Shown here: positions 51,876 through 61,175 of the stretch, one piece after another
How the letters are laid out: each line of letters begins with the position of its first letter
Position numbering within the stretch: position 1 is the stretch's first letter
Source of the DNA: Saccharospirillum sp039982735
GTDB taxonomy: Bacteria > Pseudomonadota > Gammaproteobacteria > Pseudomonadales > Natronospirillaceae
Direction of reading: 5' to 3'
Assembly (NCBI RefSeq): GCF_039982735.1
Contig: NZ_JBDWXV010000008.1
Span: 62,001-126,000, forward strand
DNA length: 64,000 nt
Program-made: the position numbers and the translations under genes
The notes under the pieces: model-generated
What the model was told of the DNA's origin: nothing
The model's input: the letters and a program-made list of their open reading frames with translations, nothing else
Database searches by the model: none

Positions 51876-52738
51876 TGGCATTTTTCGAACTTCTGCAATC
51901 CAACACGGTCGCCCTGCTGGCGACCGTTTTAGTATTGGGGTTGCTGGTGGGCAGCTTCTTGAACGTGGTGATCTACCGCCTACCAGTGATGATGCAAAAC
52001 GCCTGGGCGCGCGAAGCCGCCGAGATGGCTGGTGTGGATGAGCCGGAACAGACTAGATTTGACCTGATCAAGCCAGACTCCACCTGCCCGTCATGCGGTC
52101 ACCAGATACGTGCCTGGGAGAATATCCCCGTTATCAGCTACCTGGTGCTGGGCGGTAAATGCTCACAGTGTAAAACCCGGATTTCGCCCCGCTACCCTAT
52201 TATTGAGCTTACGACTGGCCTGCTCTCGCTGGCACTGGCTTGGCAGTTTGGGGCCACTGTTCAAACGGCCGCCTTACTGGTCCTTTTTTGGGCACTGATC
52301 GCAATGACGATGATTGATGTCGATCACCAGTTGCTGCCAGATTCGATCACCCTGCCGTTATTGTGGCTGGGGCTGCTGCTTAACCTTGGGAACACCTTCG
52401 TTCCGTTGGAGCAAGCCGTCATCGGCGCCGTTGCTGGCTATCTGTCGCTTTGGAGCATCTATTGGGCCTTTAAGTTGCTGACCGGCAAGGAAGGCATGGG
52501 CTACGGTGATTTCAAGCTGTTTGCCGCCTTTGGCGCCTGGTTTGGCTGGGGGGCCTTGCCGCTCATTATTCTGCTGTCTTCGCTGGTGGGTGCTGTTGTT
52601 GGCATTGCTCTCATTGCCTTTATGGGGCGTGAACGGCAAATTCCCATCCCGTTTGGCCCCTATCTGTGCGGGGCGGCTCTGGTCTATGTATTCTGGGGCA
52701 ATACCATCACCGCCTGGTATCTGGGCAGTTTTGCATGA
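51875..52738 (+). CDS. pilD: Prepilin peptidase/N-methyltransferase PilD
   Basis: PilD cleaves the prepilin leader after Gly and methylates the new Phe1. The 287-residue protein has the zinc loop Cys71, Cys74, Cys96, Cys99 and the two catalytic aspartates Asp148 (MTMIDVD) and Asp212 (GYGD), as in known bifunctional enzymes. About eight membrane segments. It should process both short pilins, whose leaders fit its specificity. Its stop overlaps the coaE ATG. Confidence 0.96.
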   Translation: MAFFELLQSNTVALLATVLVLGLLVGSFLNVVIYRLPVMMQNAWAREAAEMAGVDEPEQTRFDLIKPDSTCPSCGHQIRAWENIPVISYLVLGGKCSQCKTRISPRYPIIELTTGLLSLALAWQFGATVQTAALLVLFWALIAMTMIDVDHQLLPDSITLPLLWLGLLLNLGNTFVPLEQAVIGAVAGYLSLWSIYWAFKLLTGKEGMGYGDFKLFAAFGAWFGWGALPLIILLSSLVGAVVGIALIAFMGRERQIPIPFGPYLCGAALVYVFWGNTITAWYLGSFA

Positions 52739-53325
52739 TTGTAGGGTTAACCGGGGGCATTGGTTCCGGAAAATCAGCGGCCAGCAGGGTATTTGAATCA
52801 CTGGGCATTGGCTGTGTGGATGCCGATGTCGTCGCCCGTGACGTGGTCGCCAAAGGCTCACCGGCACTGAGTGCCATCGCCGAAAAGTTCGGTTCGGACA
52901 TTCTGACCCCTGAAGGCCAGTTAAACAGGGCCTTGCTGCGTGAGCGAATATTCACCTCACCAGCCGATAGAGTGTGGCTTGAATGCTTGCTGCACCCACT
53001 GATCCGCGAGCAAATGCTCGCTCAGTTGAAACAGCAGCCACCTCCCTACTCGGTTCTGGTCGCTCCTTTGCTATTCGAGAACAATCTGGATGCCTTGTGC
53101 GATGAAACAGTTCTGATCGATGTACCGGAGTCGGTTCAGCGCCAGCGGGTGACTCAGCGTGACCGAGTGGATGAGAACCAGGTACAGCGGATAATCGACA
53201 GTCAGATGAGCCGCTCCGACAAACAGGCCCGAGCGACGCATTGCTTAGACAATACTGGCACACTCGCCCACCTGGAATCCGCCATTCTTGCATTGCATAG
53301 CCACTTTGTGGCAAAAAGCTCCTGA
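52735..53325 (+). CDS. coaE: Dephospho-CoA kinase
   Basis: CoaE makes CoA from dephospho-CoA and ATP. From the ATG at 52735 (overlapping the pilD stop, ATGA) it has 196 residues. It has the P-loop GGIGSGKS (7-14), CVDADVVARDV and the lid-region QRVTQRDRVDE. The last base of sense and the TGA are shared with the left end of a 285 bp inverted-repeat element. Confidence 0.95.
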   Translation: MIVGLTGGIGSGKSAASRVFESLGIGCVDADVVARDVVAKGSPALSAIAEKFGSDILTPEGQLNRALLRERIFTSPADRVWLECLLHPLIREQMLAQLKQQPPPYSVLVAPLLFENNLDALCDETVLIDVPESVQRQRVTQRDRVDENQVQRIIDSQMSRSDKQARATHCLDNTGTLAHLESAILALHSHFVAKSS

Positions 53326-53608
53326 GGAGCCTCTGAATCATTCCCCCCTGTGCTCTGGCTTATCCGAGGGACGTTGCCACAAGGCGGACTCATGCAGGAA
53401 TGTCTGGACCTTTCAAATGAGTCCAACGCGGTGGCAACGTTCCTCGGAAAGTCGGAATGCCGCACCACCCGTAGGGCGCGGCTAAAACGTCCTGCCCCGG
53501 CGTTGCACTTCTTGACAAGGGCTACGGCCATTGTGCTGCGAAGTGCGCCTTTTGCCAGAACTTTTTTAGCTCGTGCAGAGCCCTGGGGGAATGGTTCAGA
53601 GGCTCCTC
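53324..53608. repeat. 285 bp MITE-like element with 24 bp terminal inverted repeats
   Basis: The ends 53324-53347 and 53585-53608 are inverted repeats pairing at 23 of 24 (GAGGAGCCTCTGAA...). Inside is a second stem, 53364-53380 with 53431-53447 (16 of 17), and within it GGACTCAT/ATGAGTCC (53386-53393 with 53417-53424). The open frames inside look non-coding and there is no transposase. No clear target duplication is seen. It starts in the coaE stop codon and fills the coaE-yacG gap. It could be a miniature transposable element or a structured RNA. Confidence 0.75.
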
Positions 53609-53641
53609 AATAATCTGAATTGAATCAAGAGGAATACCGGC

Positions 53642-53863
53642 ATGTCAGCCAAAGCGCCACCTCAGGTACCCTGCCCCACGTGCAAGAAGCTCATTACCTA
53701 TTCAAAAGACAATACCTGGCGGCCCTTCTGTTCGGAACGGTGCAAGCTGATAGATCTGGGTGAGTGGGCGAGTGAAGGACATAAAATTGCCGGCAAACCG
53801 GCGTATGACGAAATGATGAGCGAAGACTTGGAACGCTGGACGTCCAGCGACTCGAAGCATTGA
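53642..53863 (+). CDS. yacG: Zinc protein YacG, DNA gyrase inhibitor
   Basis: YacG is a small zinc protein that inhibits gyrase in E. coli. The 73-residue protein has all four ligands, Cys11, Cys14, Cys30 and Cys34 (CPTCKK, FCSERC), followed by IDLGEWASEGHKI. It is normally adjacent to coaE; here the 285 bp element separates them. Confidence 0.95.
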   Translation: MSAKAPPQVPCPTCKKLITYSKDNTWRPFCSERCKLIDLGEWASEGHKIAGKPAYDEMMSEDLERWTSSDSKH

Positions 53864-53996
53864 ATGACGTGGACCCGTTAGAGACGCCAGCCAATAGAAG
53901 AACGGACGCCCATGAGTTAGGTGACATGGCTGCCCGGCGACAAAGGCCTCGAGCAATCACCGGTCTCATTCTAACTTCCGGCGCGCCCTTTACTCA

Positions 53997-55454
53997 TTAA
54001 GCCTTGCCCGCTTTTGCGGGGATCAGCCAGGCGGCAATGAGCGCTGCACCCAATGCGCCGACTGCCAACATGACCAGACTGCCCCCGTAAGCGAGTTGAT
54101 AAGCGCCAACAATGGCGTCATACCCGTCAGCGTTGGAATCAGGGAAGAGACCAAATTTACCCTGGTCTGACTGATTGAACGTTTGAAACAGGAGCGCCGC
54201 GCAGGCACCCGCCCCAGCAATGGCGAACAACCCCGCCAGCCGACTGGCGGTGTTGTTGATGCCCGAGGCGGTGCCGGCACGGGCATCAGACACCGAATTC
54301 ATGACCGTCGTCGTCAGCGGAGATACGACGATGGCCATGCCCAACGCCATAATGCACAGGGGCAGCTCCACACCCAGCCAGAAGTTGTCGAACTGAAATG
54401 CAAGCCCGGCAACCCCTGCAGCCACCACCAACGAACCAAATAATAACATCGGGCGCGCGCCTATCCGGTCGCCCAGCTTGCCTGCCTGGCTCGACAACAA
54501 GCCAATAATCAGCCCAAACGGCATCATCGCCAACCCTACCTGGGTGGGCGTCAGGCCCCGGTACTCTATAAGGTCGATTGGCACCAGAAACAGGGTGCCG
54601 GACAATGTCCCGTAAAGCAGCAGGGTCATTAGGTTGGTGCCGGTAAAAGCCCGGCTTCGAAACAATACGGTCGGTGCCAGGGGTTGCTTCACCCGGCCTT
54701 CGTACCAGAAAAAAACCATCAAACCAACGAGTCCCAGGCAGACCAGCGCAAGGGACAGGGCGAGACGCCCTTCCGTATCGGTCAGCCAGGTCAACCCCAG
54801 CGTCAGCGACCCGCAAGCGAGAAAAGCGATGAGCGCTCCTCCCCAGTCGAGTCGACCTCTAGCGGAGCGGTCGCGGGTTTCAGGCATGAAAGCCAGGGTC
54901 AGCAACAGCACCAGTGCGGCCAGTGGCAGGTTGATCCAAAAGGCCGCCCGCCAGCTGAACAGGTCCATTAAAATACCACCGACAGCAGGACCGAGGGCTG
55001 TAGTCAGCGCTGAAGCACCGGCCCAAAGCCCAATGGCATGGCCGCGTTCGCCTTCCGGATAACTAGCCGAGATTATAGCCAGGCTTTGGGGAACCAGCAG
55101 TGCAGCACCAACGCCTTTAAGGGCCCGTCCAGCGACCAGCACTTCCGGGCTGGGTGCCAGAGCGCAGAGCAGCGATGCCAGCGCAAAAAGAAGAGTACCG
55201 GCCAGGAACACACGGCGCCGGCCAAGGCGGTCACCTGCGCCACCGCCGACCATTAACAGGGCTCCCAGAAGCAGGGTATAGGCATTCAGCACCCAGAGCA
55301 TCTCTGTGAGGGAGGCACCAAGATCGGTGCGGATGACCGGCAGGGCGATGGTGACCACGGAGCCATCAATAAATGCCATCGCCGAGGCCAGGATCGTTGC
55401 CGCCAGCACCCAAGGCCGTTGTTTTGGTGGGCAGGGCTCAAGCCAGTCAGTCAT
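53997..55454 (-). CDS. MFS drug-efflux-type transporter (DHA2, 14 segments)
   Basis: The 485-residue protein has about 14 membrane helices. It has the DHA2 motifs DGSVVTIALPVI in helix 1, GDRLGRRRVFL (motif A) and GRALKGVGAALLVPQSLAII (motif C region). This family exports drugs and other hydrophobic compounds by proton antiport; the substrate cannot be inferred. It stands alone, convergent with yacG, and is the one accessory-type gene in this core stretch. Confidence 0.88.
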   Translation of the reverse strand: MTDWLEPCPPKQRPWVLAATILASAMAFIDGSVVTIALPVIRTDLGASLTEMLWVLNAYTLLLGALLMVGGGAGDRLGRRRVFLAGTLLFALASLLCALAPSPEVLVAGRALKGVGAALLVPQSLAIISASYPEGERGHAIGLWAGASALTTALGPAVGGILMDLFSWRAAFWINLPLAALVLLLTLAFMPETRDRSARGRLDWGGALIAFLACGSLTLGLTWLTDTEGRLALSLALVCLGLVGLMVFFWYEGRVKQPLAPTVLFRSRAFTGTNLMTLLLYGTLSGTLFLVPIDLIEYRGLTPTQVGLAMMPFGLIIGLLSSQAGKLGDRIGARPMLLFGSLVVAAGVAGLAFQFDNFWLGVELPLCIMALGMAIVVSPLTTTVMNSVSDARAGTASGINNTASRLAGLFAIAGAGACAALLFQTFNQSDQGKFGLFPDSNADGYDAIVGAYQLAYGGSLVMLAVGALGAALIAAWLIPAKAGKA

Positions 55455-55537
55455 AACTCGAAGGACCCGTGTTGTTGATAATCGGCGTCCATAGGATAGC
55501 CCGCTTTCGTCGGGACAGACTCACGTCCCTCGCAATG

Positions 55538-55948
55538 CTAACGTGATTGCCGGAATCTCGAGATCAATTCTGCATTGGCTTCGGGGAAGGTGTACCCGTC
55601 GAGCTCATCGATAGGCACCCATTGAACTAGCTGGCCTTCGCAGCCCCGGGCAACACCCTCAGTGCTGTGGCACACCCAGGTGTCCAGTAGAACAGTTTTG
55701 TCGCCGTAGTCGAAGGGAAGCTCCATCAGGGGCGTCATTTGCTCGGGATCCAGGATCAGACCAACTTCTTCCTGAAACTCTCGGACCAGTGCTTGAGCCG
55801 TGGTTTCACCAGCCTCTACTTTGCCACCGGGAAATTCCCAGAGGCCGCCCTGATGCTGATGGTCCTGACGTTTGGCGATCAACACCTGGCCATCTCGCAC
55901 CACCATACCAACAGCAACGTGTACGGTTTTTTTAGGCGTGTTGGTCAC
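55538..55948 (-). CDS. mutT: MutT-type Nudix hydrolase (8-oxo-dGTP diphosphatase)
   Basis: MutT removes 8-oxo-dGTP from the nucleotide pool. The 136-residue protein has a full Nudix box (residues 41-63: GGKVEAGE then REFQEEVG) and the MutT features KRQDHQHQGGLWEFPGG. It lies 14 bp after argJ, the common argJ-mutT pairing. Confidence 0.93.
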   Translation of the reverse strand: MTNTPKKTVHVAVGMVVRDGQVLIAKRQDHQHQGGLWEFPGGKVEAGETTAQALVREFQEEVGLILDPEQMTPLMELPFDYGDKTVLLDTWVCHSTEGVARGCEGQLVQWVPIDELDGYTFPEANAELISRFRQSR

Positions 55949-55962
55949 TGTCTTGCAACCCT

Positions 55963-57183
55963 TTAACTACGGTAATCTGCATTGATGCTGACATAGTCGT
56001 GAGACAAGTCTGTGGTCCAGATCCGGTCTGAGACCTCGCCTTGGTTCAGGTGAACCCGAATGGCAATTTCTTCCTGAGCAACGACGGCGCTACCCGCTGC
56101 TTCGGTGTAGCCGGGTGCTCGTTCGCCTTTGCTGACGATCTGAACATCATCCAGCCAGATATCAACCTGGTCGACGTCGAGCTCTGCTACGCCACTGCGG
56201 CCCACCGCGGCCAGAATGCGGCCCCAATTGGCATCAGAAGCCGTGAGCGCCGTCTTTACCAGAGGGCTATGGCCGATGGTATAGGCAACGCTGAGTGCTT
56301 CTTCGGTGGTTTTAGCGCCTTCGACGGCAATCTCAACAAACTTGGTTGCCCCTTCGCCATCCCGCACGATGGCCTGCGCCAACTCCAGCATGACTTCCGA
56401 GACGGTCTTGAGCAAATGACGGTAAACGTCGCTGTCTGTCGACGTGATGGCCGGGGCTTCGGTCTGGCCGGTGGCAATGAGAATACAGGCGTCATTGGTC
56501 GAGGTGTCGCCGTCGACGGTAATGCGGTTAAAGCTGCGCTCATTCGCGGCCGTCAGCAATTGCTGCAGGATATCTGGCGCAACGTTCGCATTGGTGGCAA
56601 CAAAACCCAGCATAGTGGCCATGTTGGGCTTGATCATGCCCGACCCCTTGGCGATGCCAGTGACGGTAATGGTTTCATCCTGGTATTCGAACTGGCGCGA
56701 GCAGCCTTTGGCACGGGTATCGGTGGTCAGAATGCCTTTGGCGGCATCGGCCCAGTGGTTAGGGCTCATCGCAGCCACCACATTGGGCAGTGCCTGGGCA
56801 ATGGCGGGCATTGGCAGGTACTCGCCAATAACACCGGTTGAAAACGGCAGCACCTGCTCGGGCTCAATGCGCTTCAGGGCCGCCAGGCGGGCACAGGTTT
56901 CATGCGCGTCTTCAAGCCCCTGCTGGCCGGTGCCGGCGTTGGCATTGCCGGTGTTAATGACCAGACAACGGATATCACCCTGTTTCAGATGCTCGCGAGC
57001 CACGATAACCGGTGCGGCACAGAAGGCGTTGGTCGTAAATACACCGGCCACCGAACTGCCCGGAGCCAGTTGGAACACCACTAGGTCTTGCCGGTTGGGC
57101 TTCTTAATGCCCGCGCAACCGACACCGATGGAGATGCCGTCGATCGGAATCAACGGGGCTGTATTGGGTTGTCCAACGGCCAT
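55963..57183 (-). CDS. argJ: Glutamate N-acetyltransferase/amino-acid acetyltransferase
   Basis: ArgJ transfers acetyl from N-acetylornithine to glutamate in arginine synthesis. The 406-residue precursor has the autocleavage site before Thr190 (KPNMATMLGF) and the loop INTGNANAGTG. Length is normal. It starts 10 bp after the secA stop and precedes mutT. Whether it is mono- or bifunctional cannot be read from sequence. Confidence 0.95.
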   Translation of the reverse strand: MAVGQPNTAPLIPIDGISIGVGCAGIKKPNRQDLVVFQLAPGSSVAGVFTTNAFCAAPVIVAREHLKQGDIRCLVINTGNANAGTGQQGLEDAHETCARLAALKRIEPEQVLPFSTGVIGEYLPMPAIAQALPNVVAAMSPNHWADAAKGILTTDTRAKGCSRQFEYQDETITVTGIAKGSGMIKPNMATMLGFVATNANVAPDILQQLLTAANERSFNRITVDGDTSTNDACILIATGQTEAPAITSTDSDVYRHLLKTVSEVMLELAQAIVRDGEGATKFVEIAVEGAKTTEEALSVAYTIGHSPLVKTALTASDANWGRILAAVGRSGVAELDVDQVDIWLDDVQIVSKGERAPGYTEAAGSAVVAQEEIAIRVHLNQGEVSDRIWTTDLSHDYVSINADYRS

Positions 57184-57193
57184 CCTTGCACCC

Positions 57194-59938
57194 TCAGTTC
57201 AATTTTCCGTGACAGTGTTTGTACTTCTTGCCAGAACCACAGGGGCAGGGCTCGTTTCGGCCCACCTTGGGGGCCTGACGCGCCGGAGCAGCCTGGGCTG
57301 CCGCTGTATCGGGTGCCGAACCTGCGTCGGCTTCCGCCTTGGCGGCGTCTTCCAGCGGCGTTGCCTTGCTGTGTTCGAAATTCATTCGGGCCATAGCAGC
57401 TTCGCGGCGTTTGCGCTCTTCTTCGGCTGATTCTTCCGGCGTACGCACTTGAACGTGTGACAGGATGCGAATGGTATCGGCTTTAACCTGCTCGAGCATG
57501 GCCTGAAACAGCTCGAACGACTCGCGCTTGTATTCCTGCTTGGGGTTTTTCTGCGCATAACCGCGCAAATGAATGCCCTGACGCAGGTGGTCCATGTTGT
57601 AGAGGTGCTCTTTCCAGTGCTGGTCCAGCACCTGCAACATGACCTGCTTTTCGAACTGGCGCAGGGCCTGTGGGCCAGCGACCGATTCTTTCTCTTTGTA
57701 GTGAGCAACGGCGGCTTCAAGGATGCGTTCGCGCAACTTCTCTTCGTGCAGGTGGTCGTCGGCATCCAGCCATTCCTGAACCGGCAGTTTCACGCCGAAC
57801 TCTTTCTGCACCGCAGTTTCCAAGCCAGAAATATCCCATTGCTCGGGCAGGCTCTGCGGCGGAATGTATTCGCTGATTTCAGCGTTGACGATGTCGCTGC
57901 GAACATTGTCGATCACATCTTCAATGCTGTCGGCCGCCATCAGGTCATCGCGTTGCTGATACACCACCTGGCGCTGAGAGTTGGCCACATCGTCGTATTC
58001 CAACAATTGCTTGCGGATGTCGAAGTTGCGGTTCTCGACCTTGCGCTGCGCCTTTTCGATGGCGTTACTGACCATTTTGGCTTCAATAGCTTCACCGTCT
58101 TTCATGCCCAGCGATTGCATGATGCCTTTCATGCGTTCGGGCATGAAGATTCGCATCAGGCTGTCTTCCATCGACAGGAAGAAGCGGGATGACCCCGGGT
58201 CGCCCTGGCGACCGGCACGGCCACGCAACTGGTTATCGATACGGCGGCTTTCGTGGCGCTCGGTACCAATAATGTGCAAACCACCGGCTTCGATCACTGT
58301 CTGGTGGCGTTCCTTCCAGTCAGCCTCGGCGCGTGCCAGAGCATCCGAGTCGGCGCTGTCGAGATCCAGCACTTCTGTTTCCCAGTTACCACCAAGCTTG
58401 ATGTCGGTACCCCGCCCTGCCATGTTGGTCGCAATGGTCACGGCGCCGGGCTGCCCTGCCTGGGCAATCACCTGAGCTTCCCGGTCGTGCTGCTTGGCGT
58501 TCAGAATGTTGTGGGGCACCTTGGCTTTGGTCAGGGCTTCGGAGATTCGCTCCGACGCCTCTACAGAGGCTGTACCCACCAGAACCGGGCGCTTTTTGTC
58601 GCGCTCGGCAATGATGTCTTCAATCACTGCGTTGAATTTTTCAGGTTCGGTCAGGAAAATCAGGTCGTTAAAGTCGGTACGGGCAATGGGCTTGTTGGTT
58701 GGTATCACCACCACGTCGAGACCATAGATCTGGTTAAGCTCGAACGCTTCGGTATCGGCCGTGCCCGTCATGCCAGACAGCTTATCGTACAGCCGGAAAT
58801 AGTTCTGGAAGGTGGTTGATGCCAGGGTCTGGTTCTCTTTTTGAACCTGGAGGCCTTCTTTGGCCTCTACCGCCTGGTGCAGACCATCGCTCCAGCGACG
58901 CCCGGGCATAGTGCGGCCGGTGTGCTCATCAACAATGACCACCTGGTCGTTTTGCAAAATGTAGTCGACGTTGCGCTGAAACATGTAGTGGGCTTTCAGG
59001 CCCGCCGTAACGTGGTGAAACAGCAAAAGATTGTGCGGTGCGTAAAGGGATTCGCCTTCTGGCAGCAAACCCGCATCCTGCAGCAGGGATTCAACCCGGT
59101 CATGGCCCTGCTCGGTCAGTTCAATGGAGCGATTCTTCTCATCGACCAGGAAATCGCCGTCTACAGCTTCTTCACCCTCGGTCGCTTCTTTGGCCGGTTT
59201 CAACGATGGAATCAGCTTATTGACCTGAATGTAGCGTTCGCTGGAATCTTCGGCAGCCCCGGAGATGATCAGAGGGGTCCGGGCTTCATCGATCAGAATG
59301 GAATCCACTTCATCCACAATGCCGAAAGCCTGACCGCGCTGGAATTTGTCTTTCAGGCTAAACGCCATATTGTCGCGCAGGTAGTCGAAGCCGAATTCGT
59401 TGTTGGTACCGTAGGTGATATCAGCCTGGTAGGCGGCCCGCTTTTCGTTCGGGTCCTGTTGTGAGACCACAATGCCGACTGTCAGCCCAAGCGCTTCATA
59501 CAAAGGGCGCATCCATTCCGCATCACGCCGCGCCAGATAGTCGTTCACGGTGATGATGTGAACTCCTTTGGCAGGCAGGGCATTCAGGTAGGCAGCCAGG
59601 GTGGCTACGAGGGTTTTACCCTCGCCGGTCTTCATCTCGGCAATCTTGCCGGAGTTGAGCACCATACCGCCGATCATCTGCACATCGAAATGGCGCAAAC
59701 CCAGTACGCGGCGGCTTGCTTCCCGCACCAGTGCAAAGGCTTCGGGGATCAGGCTGTCGAGCGATTCACCCTTTTCCAGCCGTTCACGAAATACAGCCGT
59801 CTGACCTTTGATCTCGTCGTCAGACAGGCGTTCCATGTCGGGTTCCAGGACGTTAATTCGCTGTACCAGGCGGGCCAATCGCTTAATTTCGCGGTCGTTC
59901 TTGGAACCGACCACCTTCTTCATCAGTGTCGTGAACAT
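57194..59938 (-). CDS. secA: Preprotein translocase ATPase SecA
   Basis: SecA drives Sec-dependent export. The 914-residue protein has the DEAD-type motor (TGEGKTLVATL, VDEVDSILIDEARTPLIISG, NMAGRGTDIKLGG). A long linker precedes the C-terminal zinc/SecB-binding tail (CPCGSGKKYKHCHGKLN). No secM-like gene is upstream; a hairpin at 60044-60067 lies in the leader. Confidence 0.97.
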   Translation of the reverse strand: MFTTLMKKVVGSKNDREIKRLARLVQRINVLEPDMERLSDDEIKGQTAVFRERLEKGESLDSLIPEAFALVREASRRVLGLRHFDVQMIGGMVLNSGKIAEMKTGEGKTLVATLAAYLNALPAKGVHIITVNDYLARRDAEWMRPLYEALGLTVGIVVSQQDPNEKRAAYQADITYGTNNEFGFDYLRDNMAFSLKDKFQRGQAFGIVDEVDSILIDEARTPLIISGAAEDSSERYIQVNKLIPSLKPAKEATEGEEAVDGDFLVDEKNRSIELTEQGHDRVESLLQDAGLLPEGESLYAPHNLLLFHHVTAGLKAHYMFQRNVDYILQNDQVVIVDEHTGRTMPGRRWSDGLHQAVEAKEGLQVQKENQTLASTTFQNYFRLYDKLSGMTGTADTEAFELNQIYGLDVVVIPTNKPIARTDFNDLIFLTEPEKFNAVIEDIIAERDKKRPVLVGTASVEASERISEALTKAKVPHNILNAKQHDREAQVIAQAGQPGAVTIATNMAGRGTDIKLGGNWETEVLDLDSADSDALARAEADWKERHQTVIEAGGLHIIGTERHESRRIDNQLRGRAGRQGDPGSSRFFLSMEDSLMRIFMPERMKGIMQSLGMKDGEAIEAKMVSNAIEKAQRKVENRNFDIRKQLLEYDDVANSQRQVVYQQRDDLMAADSIEDVIDNVRSDIVNAEISEYIPPQSLPEQWDISGLETAVQKEFGVKLPVQEWLDADDHLHEEKLRERILEAAVAHYKEKESVAGPQALRQFEKQVMLQVLDQHWKEHLYNMDHLRQGIHLRGYAQKNPKQEYKRESFELFQAMLEQVKADTIRILSHVQVRTPEESAEEERKRREAAMARMNFEHSKATPLEDAAKAEADAGSAPDTAAAQAAPARQAPKVGRNEPCPCGSGKKYKHCHGKLN

Positions 59939-60043
59939 AGGAGAGTGTCGTTTTTTAGATTCGATTCAAAGACTTAGTGGTGGTCAACTATACTGACTGC
60001 AAGTGCTCTTGTCTTTGAAATTGTAAAAATAGTCTGGCGGGGG

Positions 60044-60067
60044 CTTTTCGGGCCATCACCCGAAAAG
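60044..60067 (-). terminator. Hairpin between the M23 gene and secA
   Basis: CTTTTCGGG and its exact 9 bp complement surround a 6-nt loop. It lies 41 bp after the M23 stop and about 105 bp before the secA ATG. On the minus strand the stem is followed by CCCCCGCC and only then TATTTTT, so it may attenuate or merely shape the secA leader. Confidence 0.4.
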
Positions 60068-60108
60068 GTGAGGGGTGTCTATTTGGCCAAAACGCCCCGG
60101 ACAGGACG

Positions 60109-61035
60109 CTAAAACCGGGCTACGCGATCGATGTATTTCGCCGGATCAACCGACTTGTCACGGTGCAGCACTTCAAAATGCACGTGCGGGCCAGTCGAGC
60201 GGCCGGTGCTGCCCATCAGGGCGACAACATCGCCCTTGCTGATCACATCACCTACGTTAACCAATATTTCCCGGGCATGAGCATAGCGGGTGACATAACC
60301 ATTGCCATGGTTTACTTCGACCAGATTACCGTAGCCATATCGATCGCTCGCCCAGGTAACCACGCCGGCAGCGACGGCAATGACGTTCGAGCCTTCCTTA
60401 CCAGCAAAGTCGACCCCGTCGTGCCAGGCTACGTTGCCATTGAAAGGGTCATTCCGGTAGCCATAACGGGAGCTCATCCAGCCGCGCTCAATAGGGCGGC
60501 CGGCAACAAAGGTAGAGGATTGTATTTTGCGGTCGCCCAACAGCGAGTCCAGTACAGACAATTGCTGCTCGCGGCTGTCGATCAGGCTGGAGAGTTCATT
60601 GAGGGCATTCACGAAATCGGGCGGTGAATAGGCATCACCGACATCGCTTTCCGGACCACCTACGGCCGGGTCGATGCTGAAATCAAACTCGCCGTCTTCA
60701 AGCTTGGCAACGTTAACCAGACGCTCACCGAGTGCGTCGAGGCGGGTCAGACGGGATTGCTGTTGGGCGAGTTTTACGGTTAGGGCACGAATCTGGTCTT
60801 CGGTATAACTGCGGGTACGTTCAAGCTCTTCTTCCTGAAACGCCATACGCTCCTGCCAGGCCTGAACCGCCCGGGAATCCATTACCAGAGGCGTATCGTC
60901 CTGATACCAGAGGTGCACCATGTAAGCGCCACTGCCCATCAGGCTGACCGCGATCAACACCAGGAATGCCACCAGCAGTGGCAATGATAACGTTCTGGAA
61001 CGGCTATGACGCCGACTGACAAAGATCACGTTCAT
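60109..61035 (-). CDS. M23 family (LytM-type) peptidoglycan metallopeptidase
   Basis: The 308-residue protein has an N-terminal membrane segment (about 17-40) and a coiled-coil-like stretch (about 62-107). The C-terminal M23 domain (about 175-300) shows ligands HDGVDFAG and HVHFEV. Both active-site histidines are present, so it may be an active endopeptidase. Its place between lpxC and secA is common in gammaproteobacteria. Confidence 0.9.
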   Translation of the reverse strand: MNVIFVSRRHSRSRTLSLPLLVAFLVLIAVSLMGSGAYMVHLWYQDDTPLVMDSRAVQAWQERMAFQEEELERTRSYTEDQIRALTVKLAQQQSRLTRLDALGERLVNVAKLEDGEFDFSIDPAVGGPESDVGDAYSPPDFVNALNELSSLIDSREQQLSVLDSLLGDRKIQSSTFVAGRPIERGWMSSRYGYRNDPFNGNVAWHDGVDFAGKEGSNVIAVAAGVVTWASDRYGYGNLVEVNHGNGYVTRYAHAREILVNVGDVISKGDVVALMGSTGRSTGPHVHFEVLHRDKSVDPAKYIDRVARF

Positions 61036-61175
61036 ACTGCGCGATTACCTATCCTGAACAAGCGGCACGAAAGACCGGGACGAGTGTTTCGTGCGAACCG
61101 CCCGATCACCACTCAGTGCTGCCCTGCCAGTCGCAGGCGCCGTGATTGTGAGACCCGAGCGGTACACATGAGTTG

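Noticed and set aside
53350..53613. Open frames inside the 285 bp element
   Set aside because: They are produced by the inverted-repeat sequence, have no family features, and both strands are open equally.
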